Assembly (NCBI GenBank): GCA_036564195.1
Contig: DATCLA010000009.1
Coordinates: 1-15,285 of the forward strand
From: DATCLA01 sp036564195
GTDB taxonomy: Bacteria; Bacillota; UBA4882; UBA8346
Length of the DNA stretch: 15,285 nucleotides
Direction: 5' to 3'
A model generated the notes under the pieces. It was not told the DNA's origin. It saw only the letters and a program-made list of their open reading frames with translations, and made no database searches. The position numbers were made by a program, and so were the translations under genes. Shown here piece by piece: positions 1 to 7,418 of this stretch (positions are counted from its first letter, which is position 1; every line of letters begins with the position of its first letter).

Positions 1-54
1 CAATTTTAATTTATTGTATAATTTGCTACATCTTCAAATAATCCTGCTGATTTT

Positions 55-174
55 CTAAATTTTTTTTAAAAAACATATTAAACCGCAACCATAGATTAAA
101 ATATAATTTTCTATTTTTCTATGCTCTTCCAGCCATTGTTCTCTGTTTTTTATAGTGTCCGCTTGTCCGGTCAT
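55..174 (-). CDS. small hypothetical membrane-associated protein, 39 aa
   Basis: I do not recognise this protein. Translation from the ATG at 174 gives 39 residues. The first half is charged (NREQWLEEHRK around residues 10-20) and the second is strongly hydrophobic (ILIYGCGLICFL around 25-36), ending in KKI. That pattern suits a single short membrane segment or a membrane-binding tail; two cysteines lie in the hydrophobic part. The start is chosen because AGGAGGG (189-183) sits 8 bases upstream. An in-frame GTG at 246 has no ribosome binding site and would lengthen the protein to 63 residues. An intrinsic-terminator-like hairpin ends exactly where this ribosome binding site begins, so expression may be controlled by attenuation. 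It could still be a chance reading frame; the good ribosome binding site is the main support. Confidence 0.5.
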   Translation of the reverse strand: MTGQADTIKNREQWLEEHRKIENYILIYGCGLICFLKKI

Positions 175-189
175 GGTTCTCACCCTCCT

Positions 190-220
190 AAAAAAATGAG
201 CTGCCTGCATTGGCAACTCA
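190..220 (-). terminator. intrinsic terminator / attenuator hairpin before the small gene
   Basis: On the minus strand, TGAGTTGCC (220-212) pairs with GGCAGCTCA (205-197) across a 6-base loop. This is a 9-bp stem with one G-U pair, followed at once by seven T (196-190). The AGGAGGG ribosome binding site of the 39-codon gene starts at 189, directly after the T run. It could terminate transcripts coming from the tRNA side, or act as a regulated attenuator for the small gene. I found no convincing antiterminator arm upstream, only a short GGCAG match near 339-343. Confidence 0.7.
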
Positions 221-250
221 AAATCTCTTATTCGTAATGCGTCCACATTC

Positions 251-280
251 TTAAAACACGGACAACTTTTTTCTCGTCAA
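251..280 (-). promoter_or_regulatory. weak candidate promoter upstream of the attenuator
   Basis: The minus strand shows TTGACG (280-275, five of six bases of the -35 consensus), an 18-base spacer and a poor -10 (TTTTAA, 256-251). Just upstream is a 6-bp inverted repeat, AACACC/GGTGTT (304-299 and 285-280), whose downstream arm overlaps the first base of the -35. If real, it would give a short leader running into the terminator at 220-190. Apart from these elements I see nothing recognisable between 221 and 363. Confidence 0.3.
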
Positions 281-363
281 ACACCTCATATATTAACCGG
301 TGTTGAATGTTTATTCTCCGGGAATATAACGCAGGAACGGATTTATTACTGCCGTTTCAGACA

Positions 364-400
364 AAATAAAAACCACCCACTGATAAATTTCTTTTTATCA
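364..400 (-). terminator. possible weak terminator downstream of tRNA-Ala
   Basis: About 17 bases after the tRNA 3' end, TGATAAA (400-394) can pair with TTTATCA (387-381) around a 6-base loop. GTGGGTGG then precedes a run of five T. The stem is AT-only in its core and the T run is not adjacent, so this is a weak call. Confidence 0.3.
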
Positions 401-417
401 ATAGATGGTAGAATATT

Positions 418-493
418 TGGTGGACCCGAAGGGATTCGAACCCTCGACCTCTGCGATGCGAACGCAGCGCTCTCCCAACTGAGCCACGAGCCC
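418..493 (-). tRNA. tRNA-Ala, anticodon CGC
   Basis: The 76-base gene folds into a complete cloverleaf, with CCA encoded at 420-418. The acceptor stem GGGCTCG/CGGGTCC contains the G3-U70 wobble pair that identifies alanine tRNAs. The anticodon stem CTGCG/CGCAG closes the loop TTCGCAT, giving anticodon CGC (460-458), which reads GCG codons. The T arm has the standard TTCGAAT loop. It has its own promoter at 562-534. Confidence 0.97.
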
Positions 494-533
494 CTATTAC
501 GGTTTTAAATGGATTTCCTTAAACTGCTTAATT

Positions 534-562
534 ATTATAGCATGTTCTTAACCAATTGCCAA
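534..562 (-). promoter_or_regulatory. promoter for tRNA-Ala
   Basis: The minus strand reads TTGGCA (562-557), a 17-base spacer, then a perfect TATAAT (539-534). It lies between the stop codon of the methyltransferase gene and the tRNA, and predicts transcription starting about 34 bases before the tRNA 5' end. Confidence 0.8.
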
Positions 563-586
563 GTGGAAAAAAAGGTAAGGGCTCAG

Positions 587-1453
587 TTAGTTCCGGAAGC
601 GTGAACCCTGCCGGGCCGTTTCTTTGCGCAAGATTAAGATATTTTGATGAGTGATATTAGGGACAAAACAGCTTTTAATAGCATATGGTTTTAACGGGCG
701 TTGGGTCGCCTTATTCCACCAAATGCGGATGCCTTTAAACTTAAAACCTACTTCCCGAAGGACCTCCGCTACCCGGTATCCTAACGGCAGGTATTCGCCC
801 CGATGGTAACGGTCACCCACCAGCATCACCAAGTAGCGGCCGGGCTGCAGGATCCGGTATGCCTCCCTGCCGAAGCAGCGCATCTTCTCAAAGTACTCCT
901 CATAACTGGCACTGTTACCCAGATCGGCTGCAGCGGTGGGATTAACCATATTGAAGTTAGTTTCCTTGCCAAACCCGGTAGCCCCGTGGTTACATCCGTA
1001 TGGCGGATCGGTGATCACCGCCGCGAAGGAACCCTCCTCATATTCCCGCATTGTTTCGAGACAATCACCCAAACGGATTTGGGGAATTTCGGGGGAAGAC
1101 GGGGCTGCCTGTTCCGGTGGCTTGGGGATCAATCTACCGTCAAGCACCTGAAAACTGCTGCTTAACTCTTGAAATATTTGCACCCAGACCGGATTTAACT
1201 CAATCCCGATGGCCCTGCGTTGAACCAGCCAGGCACCTAGCAATGTGCCACCTACTCCGGCAAAGGGGTCCAGGATAATTTCGCCGGTTTTGGAAAAGAA
1301 GGCAATGATTTCCGCCATCAGTTCCGGTGGCTTCATTGCCCCATGCGCCTTCCGCAGCCGGTGGGTACAATCGGGCGGAAAATTAGTCTCATAAATGGTA
1401 TTGGTCCAATAGAGCCATTGCGAGTTATCTAAGTCGTTAAGCTGGTTTTTCAA
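587..1453 (-). CDS. orphan DNA methyltransferase, DPPY type (N6-adenine or N4-cytosine)
   Basis: Predicted SAM-dependent amino-methyltransferase acting on DNA. Motif I for SAM binding is DPFAGVGGT at residues 62-70, preceded by a motif X-like stretch (MKPPELMAEI, about 40-49). The catalytic motif IV is DPPYG at 149-153, and the C-terminal stretch FVPNITHQNIL is typical of this family. The order X-I-IV is that of alpha/gamma-like enzymes rather than the beta permutation. The base modified and the target site cannot be read from sequence. I chose the TTG at 1453 (288 aa) because GGGAGGAG (1464-1457) precedes it. An in-frame TTG at 1504 would add 17 residues but has no ribosome binding site. It follows spoVR by 62 bases on the same strand, with no restriction endonuclease gene in view, so it is an orphan here and possibly co-transcribed with the prkA cluster. 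Confidence 0.9.
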   Translation of the reverse strand: MKNQLNDLDNSQWLYWTNTIYETNFPPDCTHRLRKAHGAMKPPELMAEIIAFFSKTGEIILDPFAGVGGTLLGAWLVQRRAIGIELNPVWVQIFQELSSSFQVLDGRLIPKPPEQAAPSSPEIPQIRLGDCLETMREYEEGSFAAVITDPPYGCNHGATGFGKETNFNMVNPTAAADLGNSASYEEYFEKMRCFGREAYRILQPGRYLVMLVGDRYHRGEYLPLGYRVAEVLREVGFKFKGIRIWWNKATQRPLKPYAIKSCFVPNITHQNILILRKETARQGSRFRN

Positions 1454-1515
1454 TGTCTCCTCCCAAATTCGGTAGTAAAAGACGGCTAATTCTAAAATTT
1501 CCAAATGGCTAAAAG

Positions 1516-2889
1516 TTATTCCACCGTTGCCAGCCTTTTAGTCTCGTCGCAGACAATTGTCTTCACCCCCCTGAAGTTGGTCTTTAAATGCACTGGATGC
1601 CCCCACAGTTCCACCAGATATTTCAGGGTTTCACCCGCTGACTCCAGTTCCAGCTCCCGGCCGTCATATTCATGCTCCAGAACCAGGGTCTGGTCCCGGG
1701 GCAAAACAGCAACGACTTTAATCACCGGAACCGAACCCATCCCCACTATTGAACAGAGGGTATTGCGAATTTTCTCCCAACCGTTGTCATCAGCCACCTC
1801 ACTGATGGTAACAGTCTCGCTTTCCCGGATATATTCGAACAAATGCAGCTTTTCGCAGAGTTCCCTGGTGAGATAGCGCCGGATTAAGGAACGGTCGTTT
1901 TCAATCGCGCGGACTTCAAACACTTTTTCGATCCCAAAGCGCTCTTCCAGATCAGTTAAGATCGTAAAGCCTAAATGATAGGGATTTAAGCCTCCCAAAA
2001 CCGGCCGAATTACTTGATGATGCTGGGTCAAGAATTCTAAATGCAATTCCGGGCTTAACTCCAGACGATTTAATAGTTTATAATGCCAAAAACTGGCCCA
2101 GCCTTCATTTAAGATCTTCGTTTCCACTTGAGGTAGAAAGTACTCAGTCTCGTTACGGACAATCTGGACCAGATCCCGCTCCCACTCATTTAACCGGCCA
2201 TATTCCAAGATAAAACCGAGCAAATCCGCTTCTGGCTCCAACGGTACTTTAGTTAAATCCGGCGGTTCCAAGGAAGACGGGCCGTTTAGGCTATCCCGGT
2301 TTTCCCCTTGAAGCTTACTATAGTAGTCATCCAGCAACCGCTGTTTCCGTTCCTCCGTTGTTAATTGCCTGGCTCCGGGCATCCGGTTGGTCTGAAAACG
2401 GACCGCATGGGCGGCGTCAAGGATCCGCTCTGTCTGGGCATATCCGATTCCCGGGTCTTGGACATAACTGCGGACCCGTTCGGCATGGTTCTTAAACATC
2501 TCCACCGTCAACTCCGGTCGGGTATGGCTGAACATCCGGTTCCCCTTGAAGAAGTCGTTGTGGCCATAGACATGGGCCATAGTCAGGATCTGTAAAAGCA
2601 AGCCGTTGTCACGCATCAGATAGGCTAAACAGGGGTTGGAGTTGATCACCATCTCATAGGGTAGCCCAGTCAGATTCAAACGGTATAGCGTATGCAACCG
2701 GTCAAAAGCCTTTCCGTAACTCCAGTGCGGGTAGTGGCTGGGCATGCCGGTATAAGCCTCATACCCTAACATTGCCTCGTAGGAACAGATCTCAAATTCC
2801 TGGGGATAAAAGTCCAAACCAGCTTCCCGGGCGCAGCCTTCGAGCCGTTGATTCCAAGCCACCAGTTCTGCCATTGTAAAACTGCTCAT
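1516..2889 (-). CDS. spoVR: SpoVR family protein
   Basis: This 457-residue protein belongs to the SpoVR/YcgB family. In Bacillus the family is linked to spore cortex formation, and in enterobacteria to the stationary-phase stress response; its biochemical activity is unsettled. Family landmarks visible are MAHVYGHNDFFKGN (about 104-117), the WSYGKAFDRL region (56-65), NPCLAYL (85-91) and NEGWASFWHY (261-270). The His/Asp-rich first block and the WASFWH block are the most conserved parts of the family. Length is close to the usual 450-510. The ATG overlaps the stop of the upstream yhbH gene as ATGA, with GGGAGG 7 bases upstream, so the two are translationally coupled. SpoVR, YhbH/YeaH and PrkA are a recurring trio across bacteria, which supports the call. 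Confidence 0.95.
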   Translation of the reverse strand: MSSFTMAELVAWNQRLEGCAREAGLDFYPQEFEICSYEAMLGYEAYTGMPSHYPHWSYGKAFDRLHTLYRLNLTGLPYEMVINSNPCLAYLMRDNGLLLQILTMAHVYGHNDFFKGNRMFSHTRPELTVEMFKNHAERVRSYVQDPGIGYAQTERILDAAHAVRFQTNRMPGARQLTTEERKQRLLDDYYSKLQGENRDSLNGPSSLEPPDLTKVPLEPEADLLGFILEYGRLNEWERDLVQIVRNETEYFLPQVETKILNEGWASFWHYKLLNRLELSPELHLEFLTQHHQVIRPVLGGLNPYHLGFTILTDLEERFGIEKVFEVRAIENDRSLIRRYLTRELCEKLHLFEYIRESETVTISEVADDNGWEKIRNTLCSIVGMGSVPVIKVVAVLPRDQTLVLEHEYDGRELELESAGETLKYLVELWGHPVHLKTNFRGVKTIVCDETKRLATVE

Positions 2890-4058
2890 GAAGAAACCTC
2901 CCGTACCAACAGCTGCTGCAAAGCTGGCCAGATCTGCTCACGTGAGTCAATTGTGACTAAGCCAAAGTTATCTGCGGTAATTTCCTTCATGAACAGCCGC
3001 CGGATTGTACTGGTACTGGTCATAATCTCCCCGTAACCAAACAAGTTGCAGACTTTGCACAATTCCTCCGCCAATTCCACTGCCTTCGGGTTATCCTCAT
3101 CCCAATTATCACCGTCACTGCAGTGAAAAGCATAAATGTTCCAATTGGAGGGGGGATAGCGTTCCCGGATAATCTGCAAAGCCATTTCATAACCGCTGCT
3201 GATATAGGTCCCTCCCGATTCAACTTTATGGAAAAATTCCGCTTCACTCACTTCCCGGGCAACAGTGCTGTGGGCGATAAACACTACCTCCACCAACACA
3301 TATTTTAAGCGGATAAATTGATAAAGCAAAAAGTAAAAACTCCGGGCTAAGTATTTCTTAGTCTGGTCCATAGAGCCGGAAGTATCCATGATACAGATAA
3401 CCACTGCATTGGCATCCGGCCGACGTTCGGTACGGATTCTGCGAAACCGTAAGTCCTCCTCACGAAAGGGAAAACGGGGAGGCATTTCTGTCTCCTCAGG
3501 AACGCTTGAGGGATGGTCCTCCGGTGCTAGGGTTCGCCGCGCACTTTGCCTGCGTTTGACCTTTTCCACCACCGCCTTTTTCCAGGCCAGCCGTGGCGGT
3601 GGCCCTTTCAGCTGAAAGCCGCGGCGTTTGTGATTTTCCACTGTTTCACATTCCGCCAATCGTTTGCGCTCCAAAAAGGGAAGGTTTAAATCATCAAACA
3701 AATAGTTGATTAATTCTTCCAGAGTAATTTCGGTCTCATAAATATCCTCCCCGGCTTCATTACCCGCGCCTTGAAAGCCGCCCCCCGGTGGGATACCCGG
3801 TTGGATCACGTCGCCCCGTTTCTCAACGCCGCTGCCGGTCCCCACTCCCGGGCTGTTCTTACCATAGCTGAATTGATATTCGCGCAGACCCCGGATGGGG
3901 ATTTTAATTTTCTTATTACCGCTTTGGCCGATGATACTCTCTTCGGCAATAATCTTCCCGATATTCTTTTTAATTGAATCTTCTACCAGTTGACGGTGGC
4001 GCCGCCGGTCTTCCGCCGCCCGTCCCGAACCGACTTCAGAATCCCGAAATACCGCCAT
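2886..4058 (-). CDS. yhbH: YhbH/YeaH family protein (DUF444), VWA-like
   Basis: 390 residues of the DUF444 family (YhbH of Bacillus, YeaH of E. coli). The N-terminus is basic (EDRRRHRQLVEDSIKKN, about 16-32). A Gly-rich linker (67-104) leads to a von Willebrand factor A-like domain. This domain holds the metal-binding MIDAS motif DTSGS at 225-229, the threonine in GGTYISSG at 282-289 and an acidic segment SDGDNWDED at 314-322. Such proteins are thought to work with PrkA, perhaps as its adaptor or effector; this is context, not shown by sequence. The start is ATG at 4058 with GGGAGGG 9 bases upstream, 23 bases after the prkA stop. The 3' end overlaps spoVR by 4 bases. The family is usually annotated as sporulation protein YhbH. 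Confidence 0.95.
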   Translation of the reverse strand: MAVFRDSEVGSGRAAEDRRRHRQLVEDSIKKNIGKIIAEESIIGQSGNKKIKIPIRGLREYQFSYGKNSPGVGTGSGVEKRGDVIQPGIPPGGGFQGAGNEAGEDIYETEITLEELINYLFDDLNLPFLERKRLAECETVENHKRRGFQLKGPPPRLAWKKAVVEKVKRRQSARRTLAPEDHPSSVPEETEMPPRFPFREEDLRFRRIRTERRPDANAVVICIMDTSGSMDQTKKYLARSFYFLLYQFIRLKYVLVEVVFIAHSTVAREVSEAEFFHKVESGGTYISSGYEMALQIIRERYPPSNWNIYAFHCSDGDNWDEDNPKAVELAEELCKVCNLFGYGEIMTSTSTIRRLFMKEITADNFGLVTIDSREQIWPALQQLLVREVSS

Positions 4059-4081
4059 TTACAAGAACCCTCCCGTTACGC

Positions 4082-6013
4082 CTAGTCTTTCCAGAGGTTA
4101 TTGGCAGCGTATTTTAAGACCACATTACAGCAGTGGTCACAGTAACCATTACTCTGCATCTGAGCTACCATCGCATTATATTTCTCACTTTGTTCTTTAT
4201 TTCTGACTTTAGCTTGAGTAATCACCCGGGATAACTCCCGCACCGCAGCGGTTAATTTCTTTTCAATGGCTACTTTTAACGGTTCATAACTATCGTAGTC
4301 CAGTTTACCCCCGTTTCGCAGCACATAGAGCATAAAAGCGGTCACATCCTGACGAAATCCTTTAGCGGCAGTCCCAACAATGCCTAACTGTTCTTCAATA
4401 GACTGCAGGAATTTCTCATCCGGTTCCAATTCTTCTCCGGTATTGGGGTCTTTGATCTTAGTCCGGTTGGCGTAAGCCTCCGCATGGTCCAGGTAATTAT
4501 TAAAAAGGTCCTGGGCTTGTTCCCGGTAACCGTGGATAAAGGCCTTAGTCACCTCCAATTCCAACAGCCGGTGGTACTCCTTACGTAAAATATCCTGAAC
4601 AAAGGTAAGATAGTTTTTCCGCTCTTCTTCCGGCAAGGATAACTCTTTGATCGCTTTGACCAGAGTCTCCATTACCGCTAAAGGATTAATACAATTACTT
4701 TCCGAATCCGCCAATGCCGTATCCAACGCCTTCATGATAAACCGGGTGGAAATCCCGCTCATTCCTTCCCGGTTGGTAGCCTCCTCTCGTAACTCGTTAA
4801 GATCCACTTTTTTGGTGTTGCCTTGTTCAAGGATTTCTTCTCCATTGTAGATCTTTAATTTCGTTAACGGATCCACCTTAGCGGAAGGCGCCAGCCGGGT
4901 TAAGATCGCGAACATCGAAGCGATTTCGATAGTATGAGGCGCAATATGGGCGGTAAAATTACTCTGGCGCAGCAATTTATGGTAAATCTTAATCTCCTCA
5001 TTTAACTCCAGGCAATAAGGCACCTCGATTTTAACAATTCGGTCCAGGATCGCCTCATTGGTGTGGTCCGCTTTAAATTTATTCCATTCTGCCTCATTGG
5101 AATGGGCTAAAATAACTCCGTCAAAATAAATCATCGGGCCTTTCCCCGGCGACGGAATTGATTTCTCCTGGGTGGCAGTGATCATGGTATGCAAATACTC
5201 AATTTCATTCTTAAAGACTTCGATAAACTCGACAATACCGCGATTTCCCACATTAAAAGCACCGTTTAAAGCCAGTACCCGCGGATCATCTTCCGGATAG
5301 AGATCCATCTTGGAGATGTCAACTGAACCGATTAAGACTGAGGTATCCTGATTATTAGGATCAACCGGTGCCACAACACCGATCCCTTTACGGGACCGGA
5401 TCGAAAACTCCACACTAACCACAGGCATCCGTTCAAACTCCCCGCCGTATTCATGTTTTAACCGGTAACGACAGACCGGGCAGAGATCCCCTTCAATCTG
5501 GACGTTTAACTGTTGCGAAAACTCTTTGCGTAAATGTTTCGGTACCAAATGCAGCGGTTCTTCCCGCATGGGACAATCTTTAATCGCTATCACCGGCGGG
5601 GCTCCCTCTAATGCCCGTTTCAAATGTTCCATAATCGACGATTTACCGGCTCCCACCGGTCCTACCAGATATAAAACCTGCCGGGACTCTTCCCCTTGCA
5701 TCGCGGCAGCATGAAAATAACGGACAATCTTCATAAGGGTTCGGTCGATACCGTAAAAATCTTCCGCAAAGAAGGGATATCTTTTCAGGGTTTCATTACC
5801 CCAGATCCGGCGCAGCCGCGGATTTTCCTCGGTCTTGACTACTTCCACGCCGGGCTGGGTAATCAAGCGGTAAAGTCTTTGATGAGCCAATTGGCACAGC
5901 TCGGGGTTTCCCCTTAGAAGCTCCAAATAGTCGAGGAAAACCCCTTCAAAATATTGCTGTTTTCGTTCGGAACGGTCTTTCTTGATTAAATCGGACAGTT
6001 CGTTTAGATCCAT
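4082..6013 (-). CDS. prkA: PrkA family AAA+ ATPase / serine protein kinase
   Basis: 643 residues, close to the 630-650 usual for PrkA (YeaG in E. coli). An N-terminal AAA+ module has Walker A GPVGAGKSS at about 118-126 and a sensor-like MIYFDGVILAHSN at about 294-306. A CPVC pair at 178-181 and a CDHCC cluster near the C-terminus (625-629) could bind metal. The family was named for serine kinase activity, and the Bacillus protein has also been reported as a Lon-like ATP-dependent protease affecting sporulation, so the exact activity is open. I chose the ATG at 6013 because a G-rich ribosome binding site lies about 8 bases upstream; an in-frame TTG five codons earlier lies within that G run. 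It heads the prkA-yhbH-spoVR cluster. The 137 bases upstream contain no promoter I would defend. Confidence 0.95.
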   Translation of the reverse strand: MDLNELSDLIKKDRSERKQQYFEGVFLDYLELLRGNPELCQLAHQRLYRLITQPGVEVVKTEENPRLRRIWGNETLKRYPFFAEDFYGIDRTLMKIVRYFHAAAMQGEESRQVLYLVGPVGAGKSSIMEHLKRALEGAPPVIAIKDCPMREEPLHLVPKHLRKEFSQQLNVQIEGDLCPVCRYRLKHEYGGEFERMPVVSVEFSIRSRKGIGVVAPVDPNNQDTSVLIGSVDISKMDLYPEDDPRVLALNGAFNVGNRGIVEFIEVFKNEIEYLHTMITATQEKSIPSPGKGPMIYFDGVILAHSNEAEWNKFKADHTNEAILDRIVKIEVPYCLELNEEIKIYHKLLRQSNFTAHIAPHTIEIASMFAILTRLAPSAKVDPLTKLKIYNGEEILEQGNTKKVDLNELREEATNREGMSGISTRFIMKALDTALADSESNCINPLAVMETLVKAIKELSLPEEERKNYLTFVQDILRKEYHRLLELEVTKAFIHGYREQAQDLFNNYLDHAEAYANRTKIKDPNTGEELEPDEKFLQSIEEQLGIVGTAAKGFRQDVTAFMLYVLRNGGKLDYDSYEPLKVAIEKKLTAAVRELSRVITQAKVRNKEQSEKYNAMVAQMQSNGYCDHCCNVVLKYAANNLWKD

Positions 6014-6150
6014 ATCTATTCCCCCCAAAAGAAGTCGTTCCTCTCTTACAATATATTAGCCAGCTATCAAAGTAGACACCGCCCTTTAGCCGATTTCACC
6101 TCTTACCGCGCAGTCACGCCGGAAATCCCCCTACTGCTTCGGGAACCGTC

Positions 6151-6183
6151 AAAAACCAAAAAACCACCCAAAACAGGGTGGTT
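6151..6183 (-). terminator. strong intrinsic terminator after the PRPP synthetase gene
   Basis: The minus strand forms AACCACCC (6183-6176) paired with GGGTGGTT (6169-6162) around a 6-base loop. A T-rich tail TTTTGGTTTTT (6161-6151) follows. It lies 21 bases past the stop codon of the prs-like gene and separates the nadE-prs unit from prkA. Confidence 0.9.
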
Positions 6184-6203
6184 CCGAACGGCCGGATTCT
6201 TTT

Positions 6204-7382
6204 TCAATTCTTCCGTTTCTTTAAAAACTCTCCGATTTTACGAGTTGGGTCAAACAAGGCGCTGATTGAATGGTCATGATTTAACAGGTCAATCAGATAG
6301 GCGATAAACTCACTCATATCCACTGAGACAAACCAGTGTGCCTGCTGCAGTTCCGGAGGTTGATAAGTTAGATTGGTGGCAATCAACCGCGTCACCAGCC
6401 CTTCCTCGTAACATTCCTGGAACGCCTGGATGCCTTCGGTAAACAGGGCAAAAGTAACCGCGATATAGATGCGGCGGGCTTTACGCCGCTTTAATTCTCT
6501 AGCCAAGTCTAATACTGATTCGCCTGAAGCCAGAATATCGTCGACAATCAATACATCACGGCCCTCCACCGGCTCACCCAGATACTCATGTTGGATAATG
6601 GGGTTTTTACCATTAACTACTTGGGAATAGTCGCGCCGTTTATAAAACATGCTGACACTCAGTCCCAGAATATTGGCATAATAGATACTCCGTCCCATCC
6701 CGCCTACATCCGGGCTGACCACCAGCATCTTGTTACGATCGATCTCTAAATCCGGTTCGTTCTCGATTAATCCCTTGATCATCTGGTAATGGGGGTAGAG
6801 ATTATTAAAGCCGGTTAAAGGGATCGCATTTTGGACCCGGGGATCATGGGCATCAAAGGTAAAAATATGTTCCACTCCGAGCCGCTCCAGTTCCTGCAAG
6901 GCTACGGCGCAGTCCAACGACTCCCGGGACTGCCGCCGGTGCTGGCGTCCCTGGTATAGCCAAGGCATAATCACGGCAATCCGCCGGGCCCGTCCGCCAA
7001 TAGCAGCAATAATCCGTTTTAAGTCCTGAAAATGGTCATCTGGACTCATCGGACACTCCCTACCGTACATCTTAAAAGTACAGCTGTAATTAGCCACATC
7101 AGCGATAATATAAATATCACATCCTCGGACTGTTTGGTAAATCACCCCCTTAGCTTCCCCATTGGAAAACCGCGGGCATTCACTGGGGATAATGAATGAA
7201 TCTCGAATCAAACCCGGTTCCGCTGCCAGTTCGGGTTTGGCCTCCACCAGACGCCGCCTTTGATTGACCAAATGTTTGTCAATCAATTCCGCCAATTGTT
7301 TACTGCCAGAAAGGCTAATAATCCCTAAAGGCGCCAAAGGAGGCTTGCTAAACTCCGTTTCGTTCCATTTTGAAATATTCAT
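6204..7382 (-). CDS. prs: divergent ribose-phosphate pyrophosphokinase (PRPP synthetase)
   Basis: Predicted to make PRPP from ribose 5-phosphate and ATP. At 392 residues it is clearly longer than standard Prs (about 310-320), with roughly 70 extra N-terminal residues. The C-terminal half has the PRPP loop VLIVDDILASGES at 277-289, SPDVGGMGRS at 223-232 and YKRRDY at 247-252. The flexible-loop region reads YQGRQHRRQSRE (143-154) where classical enzymes have ARQDRK. The DLHAAQIQGFF-like signature is replaced by DAHDPRVQNAI (177-187), so this is a divergent class and possibly a second paralog. It starts 36 bases after nadE, with only a weak GGTGTGGG ahead of the ATG. NAD synthesis consumes PRPP at the pyridine phosphoribosyltransferase step, which fits the pairing. 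A related phosphoribosyl enzyme is possible but less likely. Confidence 0.85.
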   Translation of the reverse strand: MNISKWNETEFSKPPLAPLGIISLSGSKQLAELIDKHLVNQRRRLVEAKPELAAEPGLIRDSFIIPSECPRFSNGEAKGVIYQTVRGCDIYIIADVANYSCTFKMYGRECPMSPDDHFQDLKRIIAAIGGRARRIAVIMPWLYQGRQHRRQSRESLDCAVALQELERLGVEHIFTFDAHDPRVQNAIPLTGFNNLYPHYQMIKGLIENEPDLEIDRNKMLVVSPDVGGMGRSIYYANILGLSVSMFYKRRDYSQVVNGKNPIIQHEYLGEPVEGRDVLIVDDILASGESVLDLARELKRRKARRIYIAVTFALFTEGIQAFQECYEEGLVTRLIATNLTYQPPELQQAHWFVSVDMSEFIAYLIDLLNHDHSISALFDPTRKIGEFLKKRKN

Positions 7383-7418
7383 CCCACACCACCACTTTAT
7401 TATTGATAACTGACTGAT

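Noticed and set aside
55..246. 63-codon version of the small gene starting at GTG 246
   Set aside because: No ribosome binding site, and it would run through the terminator hairpin; the ATG at 174 has an excellent site.
803..1278. Several overlapping plus-strand reading frames of 71-120 codons
   Set aside because: They are antisense to the methyltransferase, have no sensible ribosome binding sites and no recognisable product.
3020..3977. Plus- and minus-strand frames of 61-75 codons inside yhbH
   Set aside because: They are shadows of the DUF444 coding sequence; the low-complexity translations match nothing, and the yhbH frame is unambiguous.
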